A stretch of DNA of 35,814 nt from positions 1 to 35,814 of the forward strand of contig CANQHD010000008.1 of the NCBI GenBank assembly GCA_947623625.1, in the 5' to 3' direction. Shown one piece after another: positions 27,300 to 35,814 of the stretch (its first letter is position 1; every line of letters begins with the position of its first letter). The stretch comes from an uncultured Bacilli bacterium (GTDB lineage Bacteria > Bacillota_I > Bacilli_A > RF39 > UBA660). The position numbers and the translations under genes were made by a program. The notes under the pieces are model-generated. The model worked only from the letters and a program-made list of their open reading frames with translations. It was not told the DNA's origin and searched no databases.

Positions 27300-28457
27300 T
27301 TAATCTTCAATATAGGAAAATCGTGTTTTTTCTTTCTTTTTCGGAGAATAAAACATCGAGAAAAATCGTTTTAAAATCTTCGCAAGACTCTGTCTTAAAA
27401 ACTCCACAAATGCACTGAAGAAAAAAAGACAAATTCCAAAGAAAAATACTTTTACAGTTGTGAGTAAAATACCATCTACTTCTACATGATATGGGTATAC
27501 TTTATAAAGATAAGGCTTCAAGTGATTACTCTCATGGAATAAATAAACACCAAACATCAATGTTGAAAAATAATTAATTGCTTTACTTTTAAAATGAAGT
27601 GTACTAAAAAATAAGAAATAACAGCAAGCCTCAATCACGGTGAAAATAAAATCATAACTTCCAGCATGTCTTTGTACTGCGAAGCCAATTTCAAATAATA
27701 AGCTCCCCATTCCACTTGAAATGTTCATGATAAAGACCCCTAAATACTGAACAGCTAAATTTATAAAGGCTATTGCACAAAATCCAAATAACATTAAATT
27801 TCGAAATTTTTTTTCAGTTAAATCTTTGAAATGATATGATTTTAGAAGCGGATATTTTCTCAAATAAGCTCCAACAAAATATAAGGTAACAAAATGAAGA
27901 AGAGAAAATCCTAACTGGTTATTAAAAAATTCTTGATTCGTTAAGTATGGTAAGCATGAATTAATAAAAAGAAGAACAATGAGTGTTCGCTTCATTTCTT
28001 TTTGAGTGCAAAAGGAAATATAGTGATTAAAAAAAGGACTCAATAGATAAAGCAAGATATAATAATGAATAAACCAGTGGTGTCCTGCAACAGGTAAAAT
28101 AAAGGTGGATTTTACAATTTCAAGTGCCGTTAATGTATGAAGTGAAAAGCAAAGAACAAGAACAACAGATAAAATTCGATAAAACCAAGAAGCCCAAATA
28201 AGGGACAATACTTTTTTAAAGTGAAATTGAGAGGTGGATTGAAAATAACCTGTCACCAAGATAAAAGAGTCCACATGAACGACAAAAAAAGTTCGAATAC
28301 CGCTAATGACTAAGTTTAAAGTATGATTTGCTGTATTTAAACCCACTCCATTTAACAAAACGTGCCAAATGACAATCATAAACATAGAAATAATTCTTAA
28401 TAATTCAAAGTTAGATTGTCTTGTGTTTTTTTCTTGAGTCATTTTTTTCATCTTCAT
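27300..28457 (-). CDS. Acyltransferase 3 family membrane protein (OafA/WecH-like)
   Basis: RQSNFELLRIISMFMIVIWHVLLNG, VDSFILVTGYF and GHHWFIHYYILLYLLSPFFN are acyltransferase-3 motifs. Start at MKMKKM (28457) is preceded by a G-rich SD. Confidence 0.85.
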   Translation of the reverse strand: MKMKKMTQEKNTRQSNFELLRIISMFMIVIWHVLLNGVGLNTANHTLNLVISGIRTFFVVHVDSFILVTGYFQSTSQFHFKKVLSLIWASWFYRILSVVLVLCFSLHTLTALEIVKSTFILPVAGHHWFIHYYILLYLLSPFFNHYISFCTQKEMKRTLIVLLFINSCLPYLTNQEFFNNQLGFSLLHFVTLYFVGAYLRKYPLLKSYHFKDLTEKKFRNLMLFGFCAIAFINLAVQYLGVFIMNISSGMGSLLFEIGFAVQRHAGSYDFIFTVIEACCYFLFFSTLHFKSKAINYFSTLMFGVYLFHESNHLKPYLYKVYPYHVEVDGILLTTVKVFFFGICLFFFSAFVEFLRQSLAKILKRFFSMFYSPKKKEKTRFSYIED

Positions 28458-28577
28458 TGAACTTCCCCACCCTACGATTAAAAATATAACATATTTATAC
28501 AAATTTGTGCAATAAAATAATTTTTTCTCTCTTTCTTAGAATGTTCCAGCAAGCATTTATTTATGTATTAATGGAGC

Positions 28578-28609
28578 AAAAAATTGGCATCCATCCATTG
28601 CCAATTTTT
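28578..28609 (-). terminator. Terminator downstream of the tandem glycosyltransferase gene
   Basis: Perfect 11-bp stem AAAAATTGGCA / TGCCAATTTTT, loop TCCATCCAT. T run on both sides. Confidence 0.75.
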
Positions 28610-28626
28610 AAAAGAAAAGATGAAAA

Positions 28627-30798
28627 TTACTTTTTCTCATCATAAAGAGCAACAATTTCTTTTTCAATTTTTTCCCATTGTCTTTTCTTTGCAGTTTCTA
28701 CTCCATTTTTTATTAACTTTTGACGCAAATTTTCGTCCGTTCTCACCTGTTCTATTTTGGAAACTGCATCATCAATATTTCCTAATTCATAAAATAAGCA
28801 ATTTTCTTTATCTTTTAAATATTCTATATTGCCACCATTTGGAGCAACAACCACAATCCCTCCTGTTGCCATCATCTCAAGGGGTGGATAAGAAAAACTC
28901 TCTAACTTGCTCGATTTGATTAAAATATCAGCGTCTTGATAGACCTTACCAACATCTTTATAAGGCACTTTGTGCAAAAACTTATCAACATAATACCAGT
29001 TTTTAGGTTCCCCTTGATAAGATAAAAAGGAAATTTCATATTTTTCTTTATCTAATTTTTCAACAATTCTAAAACTTTCATCGACGTTTTTATAATAGTC
29101 ATCACTATTCCCTTCAACCAAAATCTTTATTTTTCCTTGAAACTTTCTTTCTTTATACGGGAATTGTTTTAAATCAATTCCATTAGGTGCATAAACTGCC
29201 TCTTTTTCAAAGCGTGTTTTAAGCCAGTCTTGACACCATTTAGAAATGGTTAAATAACGAACATTGGTGTCATCCTCATAAGTTGCATTCGCTTCAATTC
29301 GCATAAATTGCCCAAAGTCTGCAAAATCTGTTTCAAAGTTTTGAACTAAATAATAGCGATTTTTTACATTAGAGACACTTCTTACATAATAAAGAGTCGT
29401 CCAAAGTGTTGCAACTAAAGTATCAATGTGTCCTTTAAGTGCTAGATCTTTGTGCTTAATAACAGGAAAAGTTCCCCATTTACTATCAATATCATCATCA
29501 TTATTATCCATATTAATAACACACACATCGTATCCTTGCGCTTTTAAAATACTCATATGCTTAATAACAACATTCACACCCCCACTAATATTGGTTGTTG
29601 GAAGAACAAAGGCAATATTTCGTGGTAATTTACTTTGAATATACTTAGCAAGTGCATGCCCAGAATAAGTTGTCACGTAATCTCTCATAACTCTTTGATA
29701 AGCATTTTCTGCAACTTTTTTTCGATAGGATTCATCCTCAATTAATTGAGATAACACCTCTTCCCACTCTTTTTCACTCTGGCATAAAAATCCATCTTCT
29801 TGATGATGTATGACCTGATGAAATGCTCCTATATCACTTGCAACAGTAACAACATGACAAAGAGCAGCTTCCATCCATTTATTTTCTGATTTTGCTTCAT
29901 TAAAAATACTTTTTTCAAGAGGTGCCAAATTAATATCTAGTGTTGCAATGAGCTTAGGAAGTCTTTCCCACCCAATGAAATGTTCAAAAACAATTCGATT
30001 GCGATACTTTTCCAAACTCTTAGGAACCGTAATTTCTCCAACTAATTTTAATTCAACATTAGGGTATTTATCCAAAATTTTTGTAAGCACAGGGATTAAA
30101 AACTCAACATCCGGATTGTGTGTAATACTACCAGATAAATATCCTAAAACGATTTTATCATTTTCTTTTCTTTCTAAATAGGCTCTTTTGGATAATTCAA
30201 CCATTCTCTCACTAGCAACATTTCGGTTAATATAGACTTCTTTTGTATAGTTTTTTAACTCCTTTTGAAGTCTTTCTGTCGTCGTAATTGCATAATCACA
30301 TAACTTAAGTGTTTTCTGCATCCGGTTCACACCATCATCATAAACTGCTTTTTCTTCACCCTTTAAAGCTTGAACATAAGGAATCGTATCCGTATATTTT
30401 CGATCAATAACTAAATCATCAATATCAAAAAAGACAATCTTATTATTTTCCTTGGCTTTCTGAATGAATTCTTCAATATCATCTGTAATGGGACACCGAA
30501 AAAAAACAAAAGCACGATAATATTTAATATGTTTTAATTCTAGTTTTATTGTGCTAATGCGATGGGCGACGATTCCACTTGCTAATAACTGTTCAATTTG
30601 ATGATCCACCCGGTAACGTGTTGGGTGTGGAAGCGTACAACCATTGATAAACAAAACATCTCCATAAACCTCTTCTTTTGATTTTCTCTGAATTGTTCTT
30701 GTTTTAATATAATTAACGGATTTTCTTCCAAAAGATCCAATTCCATCTTCTCGAAGAGTACTCACAGAACGCTCAATAATTCTTCTAACTCTACTCAT
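28627..30798 (-). CDS. Tandem two-domain GT-B (GT4-like) glycosyltransferase
   Basis: First half: KIVLGYLSGSITHNPDVEFLIPVLTKIL...NLAPLEKSIFNEAKSENKWMEAALCHVVTVAS. Second half: NISGGVNVVIKHMSILKAQGYDV...YAPNGIDLKQFPY...LIKSSKLESFSYPPLEMMATGGIVVVAPNGGNIEYL. Confidence 0.88.
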   Translation of the reverse strand: MSRVRRIIERSVSTLREDGIGSFGRKSVNYIKTRTIQRKSKEEVYGDVLFINGCTLPHPTRYRVDHQIEQLLASGIVAHRISTIKLELKHIKYYRAFVFFRCPITDDIEEFIQKAKENNKIVFFDIDDLVIDRKYTDTIPYVQALKGEEKAVYDDGVNRMQKTLKLCDYAITTTERLQKELKNYTKEVYINRNVASERMVELSKRAYLERKENDKIVLGYLSGSITHNPDVEFLIPVLTKILDKYPNVELKLVGEITVPKSLEKYRNRIVFEHFIGWERLPKLIATLDINLAPLEKSIFNEAKSENKWMEAALCHVVTVASDIGAFHQVIHHQEDGFLCQSEKEWEEVLSQLIEDESYRKKVAENAYQRVMRDYVTTYSGHALAKYIQSKLPRNIAFVLPTTNISGGVNVVIKHMSILKAQGYDVCVINMDNNDDDIDSKWGTFPVIKHKDLALKGHIDTLVATLWTTLYYVRSVSNVKNRYYLVQNFETDFADFGQFMRIEANATYEDDTNVRYLTISKWCQDWLKTRFEKEAVYAPNGIDLKQFPYKERKFQGKIKILVEGNSDDYYKNVDESFRIVEKLDKEKYEISFLSYQGEPKNWYYVDKFLHKVPYKDVGKVYQDADILIKSSKLESFSYPPLEMMATGGIVVVAPNGGNIEYLKDKENCLFYELGNIDDAVSKIEQVRTDENLRQKLIKNGVETAKKRQWEKIEKEIVALYDEKK

Positions 30799-31636
30799 CT
30801 ATTTTACCTCTCTTTCCACGGCGATAATCTCGATAGCCTTTATAAAAAAACTTCAATTTTGAAAATTTATTCTTTTCATAGAGTAAAATCGTTAAAATAT
30901 ATGTCTTATATTTGACTAAAGTCTGACAGAATTCTTTATCAACATCATAATACATATCTTTTATATATAAATAATTTCTACACTGATAATACCGCCGAAC
31001 TGCACTATGATTCGTCACTAAAAGTTGCTTTCCAAAAAAGTTATGATAAGAAATATCCCCCAATTGATGATCGATTTCCAACTCATTAAAACGAACTACG
31101 CGATAGTTATTTTTCCTTAAATTAAGACAATATTCAATATCCACGCCATCAATAAATAACCATTCTTTGAACCCATTTAATTTTTCATGAATTTTTAAGT
31201 TGACAAGATTTCCAGAGGTCATCACATCCAGTGGATAATCGATCTTTTCTTTTGGTTTTTCTATTTTTAGTTTTGTTTTATGCCACGGTGTGACGATTCC
31301 AACAGAAGAAGTATCGAGTTTCAATATCTCTTGCTTTAATGAGTTTAAAACACCTTTTTTAAAATGCGTGTCTTGATCCAGCGTTAACAGCCATAAGTAG
31401 CCTTCTTTTCGCGCTAGATCCGCTGCTTTATTTAAAGGAGCTGCAATACCTAAATTATCCCCATTAAATAAATAGACAATCTTTTTTGTTTTGGGTAATC
31501 TTTTTGAATTTTCAGACTTTGAGTTATCCATGACATACAAAATATCAATATCATCTATATATGAATCTATGTTTTTAATATCTTCATCTGTTGGTTCATA
31601 TAAAACAACAACACCTGCTACTTTTAATTTTTTCAT
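30791..31636 (-). CDS. GT2 glycosyltransferase (rhamnosyltransferase-like)
   Basis: AGVVVLYEPTDEDIKNIDSYIDDID, NGDNLGIAAPLNKAADLARKEGYLWLLTLDQDTHF and WLFIDGVDIEYCLNLRKNNYRVVRFNELEIDHQLGD. Confidence 0.9.
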   Translation of the reverse strand: MKKLKVAGVVVLYEPTDEDIKNIDSYIDDIDILYVMDNSKSENSKRLPKTKKIVYLFNGDNLGIAAPLNKAADLARKEGYLWLLTLDQDTHFKKGVLNSLKQEILKLDTSSVGIVTPWHKTKLKIEKPKEKIDYPLDVMTSGNLVNLKIHEKLNGFKEWLFIDGVDIEYCLNLRKNNYRVVRFNELEIDHQLGDISYHNFFGKQLLVTNHSAVRRYYQCRNYLYIKDMYYDVDKEFCQTLVKYKTYILTILLYEKNKFSKLKFFYKGYRDYRRGKRGKIDE

Positions 31637-32412
31637 TATAATTCCTCTGCAAATCCCTTTTCTAATTTTTTAAAGACTAAAATACCAATCCATAAAAGAA
31701 TAGATGAGAAAACAAAAACAAGAAGAAGTGCAATGAATTGGGGTGCCTTTTGATAAAAGAAAATATTTCGATAACTTTCAATGAGCGTAGACATTGGATT
31801 TAATCTTAGTATTTTCTGAATGTAAGTAGGAAACATATTCATTGAATATAAAACTGGAGTAGCATAAAAAAGCATAGATACAAAGAAGTTAATAATATAT
31901 TCAGAATCTCTTACGTAGACATTAATCGCACTTGTAATTAAAATAATTCCCAACTGCAATATAAATTGAATAATAATAATTAAGGGTAGATAGAGAAGAT
32001 TGAAGCTAAAACCTATTCCACTACAAACTAAGAAAATCAAAATGATAATACAGGAAATTAAAAAGTTAATCAATCCACTTGAGACGACAGAAAGAGGAAG
32101 AATTTCTCTTGGAAAGTAGACTTTTTTAATAATGCCACCATTAATTAAAATCGTAGAGGTTCCTTGGGATATTGTTGTAGTAAACCATGTCCATGGAAGA
32201 ATTCCAATAATAATAAATGTTGTGTAATGTTCTTGATTACCCCTTAATAAGAAAGGAAAGACAATGGCATAAACGAGTGTTGTCAAAAGGGGATTGACAA
32301 AAGACCATAGTACTCCTAAAAAGGAGCCCTTATATTTTCCTCTAATTTCTTTGCGAACATTACTTTTTAATAATTGTCGGTACTGATAAAGTTCTTTTAA
32401 CATCTTAACCAC
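31636..32412 (-). CDS. ABC-2 type polysaccharide/teichoic acid export permease (Wzm/TagG-like)
   Basis: VRKEIRGKYKGSFLGVLWSFVNPLLTTLVYAIVFPFLL and LNPMSTLIESYRNIFF are diagnostic of the Wzm/TagG family. Confidence 0.93.
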   Translation of the reverse strand: MVKMLKELYQYRQLLKSNVRKEIRGKYKGSFLGVLWSFVNPLLTTLVYAIVFPFLLRGNQEHYTTFIIIGILPWTWFTTTISQGTSTILINGGIIKKVYFPREILPLSVVSSGLINFLISCIIILIFLVCSGIGFSFNLLYLPLIIIIQFILQLGIILITSAINVYVRDSEYIINFFVSMLFYATPVLYSMNMFPTYIQKILRLNPMSTLIESYRNIFFYQKAPQFIALLLVFVFSSILLWIGILVFKKLEKGFAEEL

Positions 32413-33148
32413 ACACCTTTAAATAATCTGCAATCACTTTGTCAACTTTTCCATCTTCTCTTATTTCTCCATCACTAAGCCAAATAGCTCGGTCACAGAG
32501 TTGTTTAATAGATTCTAGACTATGACTGACAATGATGATTGTTTTATCGCTTTCTTTTAATTCCTTTAATTTAGCGAAACACTTTTCTTGAAAATGTTGA
32601 TCCCCTACTGCTAAAATTTCATCAATTAGTAAAATCTCAGCATCCACATTAATCGCAATCGAAAAGGCAAGTCTCATATACATTCCAGATGAATAAGTAC
32701 GAACAGGAGCTTCAATAAATTCACCCAATTCTGAGAAGTCAATAATGTCTTGAACTCTCTCATCAATTTCTTTCGCAGTTAATCCAAAAATGGATGCATT
32801 AAAATAAATATTTTCACGTCCCGTAAAATCAGGATGGAACCCTGCACCTAACTCGAGTAAAGAAGTGAGTTTTCCTCGTGTTGTAATTTTTCCCTTTGTT
32901 GGATAAATAATTTTTGTCATTAACTTTAATAGGGTACTCTTTCCACTTCCATTTACCCCAATTAAAGAAACAGTCTCTCCCTTTTTTATCTTTAAATTAA
33001 TTCCTTTTAAAACTTGATGATAGCCTACTTTTGTCTGTTTCCAAAAAATCAGACGTTCTTTTAATGTAAAAGGCTTATCATAAACAAGTTTAAATTGCTT
33101 ATAAACATCTTCGACAACAATAGAATATGTGTCCTTTTCTTTTTTCAT
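32405..33148 (-). CDS. ABC transporter ATPase of polysaccharide/teichoic acid export (Wzt/TagH-like, short form)
   Basis: Walker A GVNGSGKSTLLKLM, signature YSSGMYMRLAFSIA, Walker B EILLIDEILAVGDQHFQEKC. Ends right after the NBD. Confidence 0.95.
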   Translation of the reverse strand: MKKEKDTYSIVVEDVYKQFKLVYDKPFTLKERLIFWKQTKVGYHQVLKGINLKIKKGETVSLIGVNGSGKSTLLKLMTKIIYPTKGKITTRGKLTSLLELGAGFHPDFTGRENIYFNASIFGLTAKEIDERVQDIIDFSELGEFIEAPVRTYSSGMYMRLAFSIAINVDAEILLIDEILAVGDQHFQEKCFAKLKELKESDKTIIIVSHSLESIKQLCDRAIWLSDGEIREDGKVDKVIADYLKVCG

Positions 33149-33216
33149 AATTCCTCCATTATTTTTATTATATCATAATATAATCATTTCCACATTTTTA
33201 TCGTATGGATCTAAAC

Positions 33217-34734
33217 TTAAATAAATTGCGTTAAGATAGCAACAAAGCTTGATAAATTAAAGAAAATGAGAAAAACAATCCAATAACTATTTTGATAATT
33301 CAATCTTCCCTTATCCATTTTATCTTTCGTAAAAAGGACCATAATATAAGGAATAAGTGGAAGAAAATATCTTCCTTGAACTCCATCCACCGTCATTCTT
33401 CTTACTTGACTCCACTGCATATATAAACTTGTAAAAATTAAGATAATCGTCGCCAAAACAATACCACTTATAAAAAGTAATTCGAATGGCTTTAGGACTT
33501 TTTTCTCTTTTAAATCTTTTAAGATAAAAGATAAAAGAAGATAAATTGTCACAAATACAAAAATGTGAGGTGTATGCACACTTAAGCATCCAAGGGCACT
33601 TCCAACCATCATTTCAAAATAACCAAAGAGTCCTTCATTGAGTGTTCGAGAAAGTACAGCAATATACTCAACTGGATTTTTAAGAATAAATGCGAGTTGT
33701 TCTTTTGAATTGGATCTTGAATGGAATGCTTTTAAATAAACTGAAGAACAAGATAGCCAATATAAATTAAGGACAATGGCAATGATAATTAAAGTAAGAA
33801 GCAGGATGTATTTTTGTTTTTTACTTTCAAATTTAGAGTCTGGTAGTAAAAATATAACCGCACATAAAGGTAGATAAACAATTTTACAAAGAGATAGGCA
33901 AAGAACAAAACAGCTCAGCAAGAAAATATTTGCCTTAGATATTTTATCTTTATTGCTATATTTTAAGTAGAAGACATATGAAATTAAAGCAATAGAAGTT
34001 GAAATTGCCATCGCATCCGGTGCAAGAGATGCCATCTCTTGGAGTGTCATGGGTAAAAGCCCAAGAAACAAGAGCAATTCTTTTTTAAATGGCATCCACT
34101 TGATTGAGAAATAAATTAAGCAAATGGATAAAAGAAAATTCGTTATTTTACCCAAGAGCATTTGAACCATAATCGGCGCATTGAAAATTTTCCCAAGAGA
34201 AACACCGACGAGTTGAGGAAGATAACACACAAAGGAATAAAGAGATTTATTGGCAAAATTATAAAACTTTTTTTTCGAATTTAAAGAAAGTGTCCACTTC
34301 TTTAAGGTTTCTTTATAAGAGGTATTTTTTTGAAAGACTTTCTCAATATTCGTTGAAAAGTATCTTCCCGCTCCTTTTTCTCCTTTCGAAATCGAAGTGA
34401 AATGCCCTTCACTAATTTCTAAAGTTCTTAAATAATCACTGGACTCATCTGGCAATTGTCCTGGAGGGAAAAAAAGCAAGTACCCACACCCAAGAATAAG
34501 GACAAGAATTAAATAAATTTTTTCAAGTCGTACATTTTTTTGAAGAACACGTCTTAGTAAGAAAAAAACTCCTGTACTTCCTGCTAAATAAACAACCCCA
34601 AGTAAAAGTAAATAAAAGCCACTTCTAAAAATGCCTTGCTCGAAATATTTTTGTAAAATAAAAAGTCCTGTTAAAACAACATCTATTAAGTAAAGTAGTG
34701 CAAAAGTCATTTTTTCTTTTTTTTCTTTTGGCAT
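33217..34734 (-). CDS. DUF2142-like multi-pass membrane protein
   Basis: FPPGQLPDESSDYLRTLEISEGHF and FLGLLPMTLQEMASLAPDAMAIS resemble DUF2142 predicted membrane proteins. Many TMs, including VDGVQGRYFLPLIPYIMVL. Confidence 0.8.
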   Translation of the reverse strand: MPKEKKEKMTFALLYLIDVVLTGLFILQKYFEQGIFRSGFYLLLLGVVYLAGSTGVFFLLRRVLQKNVRLEKIYLILVLILGCGYLLFFPPGQLPDESSDYLRTLEISEGHFTSISKGEKGAGRYFSTNIEKVFQKNTSYKETLKKWTLSLNSKKKFYNFANKSLYSFVCYLPQLVGVSLGKIFNAPIMVQMLLGKITNFLLSICLIYFSIKWMPFKKELLLFLGLLPMTLQEMASLAPDAMAISTSIALISYVFYLKYSNKDKISKANIFLLSCFVLCLSLCKIVYLPLCAVIFLLPDSKFESKKQKYILLLTLIIIAIVLNLYWLSCSSVYLKAFHSRSNSKEQLAFILKNPVEYIAVLSRTLNEGLFGYFEMMVGSALGCLSVHTPHIFVFVTIYLLLSFILKDLKEKKVLKPFELLFISGIVLATIILIFTSLYMQWSQVRRMTVDGVQGRYFLPLIPYIMVLFTKDKMDKGRLNYQNSYWIVFLIFFNLSSFVAILTQFI

Positions 34735-34806
34735 TTAAAATTCCTCCTCAACAAATTATCTTTATTATACCTAGATATTTTTTTGAATGCAATGATTCTA
34801 AAAAAA

Positions 34807-34832
34807 GAAATACCTCAAACTATAGATATTTC
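34807..34832 (-). terminator. Terminator of the SGNH hydrolase gene
   Basis: Minus strand GAAATATC ... GGTATTTC (8 bp with one GU) followed by TTTTTTTA. Confidence 0.7.
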
Positions 34833-35716
34833 TCTATTTTCTCTGTTACTTTGTCATATCCTTCATCATTTAAATGAAGTCCATCTTTTGTATACTCTTC
34901 TTTTAAGGAATCATCATCATTTGCTAAATCATCATAAAGATCAATATAAGTTATTTTCTCATCATGACAGTAATCTTCTAATTTATCATTAATGGAACGA
35001 ATATCTTCATTATGCCTATTTTGAGCACCATCACCAATATCTTTATTGACTGGATAAATACTTTCGAGATAGATTTCAACTTTTGGTCGATTTTCTTTAA
35101 TTTCAGTGACAATTTTTTGAATATTTTCAACGACCTCTTCTACTTTTCTTTCTTTGTGCAAGTCATTTGTCCCAATAAGAAGAAAGACTTTTGAAGGGTT
35201 ATACTGATAAACTCTTTTTTCCATATCATCTAAAATATCATCTGTTATATTTCCAGAAACTCCACTATTTACAACAAAGTGATCGGGATAATATTTCTTT
35301 AGATCATAAAAGTCTGTGATAGAGTCTCCTAAGAAAACAACATTCTCTTCCAATACTCCTTTGACAACTTCCTTTGTTTTCGTCACAATCTTTACTTTAT
35401 TATGATCAAAAGTAGCATAATGATACAAAACAAAACTACTCAACAAGAATAAAAGAGAAAAAGAACACAATAACAATTCAATTGGATACTTTTCTTTCTC
35501 TTCTACTACGGTAGGAGATGCTTTTTTATAGCGTTTTTTCTTATCTAAAAAACTGGTATCTAATTCATCTTCAACCTCTTCTTGTTCGAAGTTAAACTTT
35601 TGTTGCTTCGTATTTTCAAGTTCAGGTTGCGCACTATTTGAATAGAGTTTTTTATTTTTATAAACTCTACTTGTGTCTTGATTTTTTTCTTTTAGTTTCT
35701 TTTTATTTTGACTCAT
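34820..35716 (-). CDS. Membrane-anchored SGNH/GDSL-type hydrolase
   Basis: Single TM, then block I FLGDSITDFYDL, block II NSGVSGNITDD, block III LIGTNDLHK, block V DGLHLNDEGY. Confidence 0.9.
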   Translation of the reverse strand: MSQNKKKLKEKNQDTSRVYKNKKLYSNSAQPELENTKQQKFNFEQEEVEDELDTSFLDKKKRYKKASPTVVEEKEKYPIELLLCSFSLLFLLSSFVLYHYATFDHNKVKIVTKTKEVVKGVLEENVVFLGDSITDFYDLKKYYPDHFVVNSGVSGNITDDILDDMEKRVYQYNPSKVFLLIGTNDLHKERKVEEVVENIQKIVTEIKENRPKVEIYLESIYPVNKDIGDGAQNRHNEDIRSINDKLEDYCHDEKITYIDLYDDLANDDDSLKEEYTKDGLHLNDEGYDKVTEKIEKYL

Positions 35717-35814
35717 ATTCTAACACTTCCTTATTCATTATAGCAAATATTAAAAAAAATGAAAAAGATTTTTTCTCTTTCTTTACAATAAAAAAGATTT
35801 TTTTTCATTTTCTT

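Noticed and set aside
1-35814. Prophage, transposon or classical defence system
   Set aside because: No transposase, integrase other than XerD, phage structural, restriction-modification or Cas genes could be recognised. Most genes are housekeeping, sporulation or cell-surface functions.

Overview
This window is a low-GC, spore-former-type Firmicutes/Bacilli chromosomal segment. Sporulation genes spoIVB, spoIIM and ylbJ are present. It reads mostly as housekeeping genes on the left and a cell-surface glycan/peptidoglycan region on the right. Recognisable genes: gmk, tmcAL (ylbM), xerD-deoB, an XRE-type regulator, mnmA, spoIIM, spoIVB, xseB-xseA-nusB, mutS, a ylbL-like PDZ/Lon-S16 protease, ylbJ, two type IV prepilin-like genes divergent from a PilB/GspE-type ATPase, a 1173-aa glucosaminidase-type autolysin, a GtrA/GT2/GT-C glycosylation module with a second divergent GT2, an acyltransferase, a tandem two-domain glycosyltransferase, a GT2, a Wzm/Wzt-type ABC exporter, a DUF2142-like membrane protein and an SGNH hydrolase. 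The strongest feature not in the ORF track is a 28-bp sequence at 4690-4717 that reads as a chromosomal dif (XerCD) site. It lies in an extremely A/T-rich, gene-free gap between convergent transcription units, 1.8 kb from xerD, where gene orientation flips; this suggests the window spans the replication terminus. Other points for follow-up are a 62-aa protein that is 47% Asn, a 30-aa single-TM ORF with a near-consensus promoter and RBS, a 24-aa Lys-rich/hydrophobic ORF, a putative autoregulatory operator at the XRE gene, a duplicated uncharacterised C-terminal module in the autolysin, and a tandem GT-B fusion. All assignments come from reading motifs by eye; no database search was possible.
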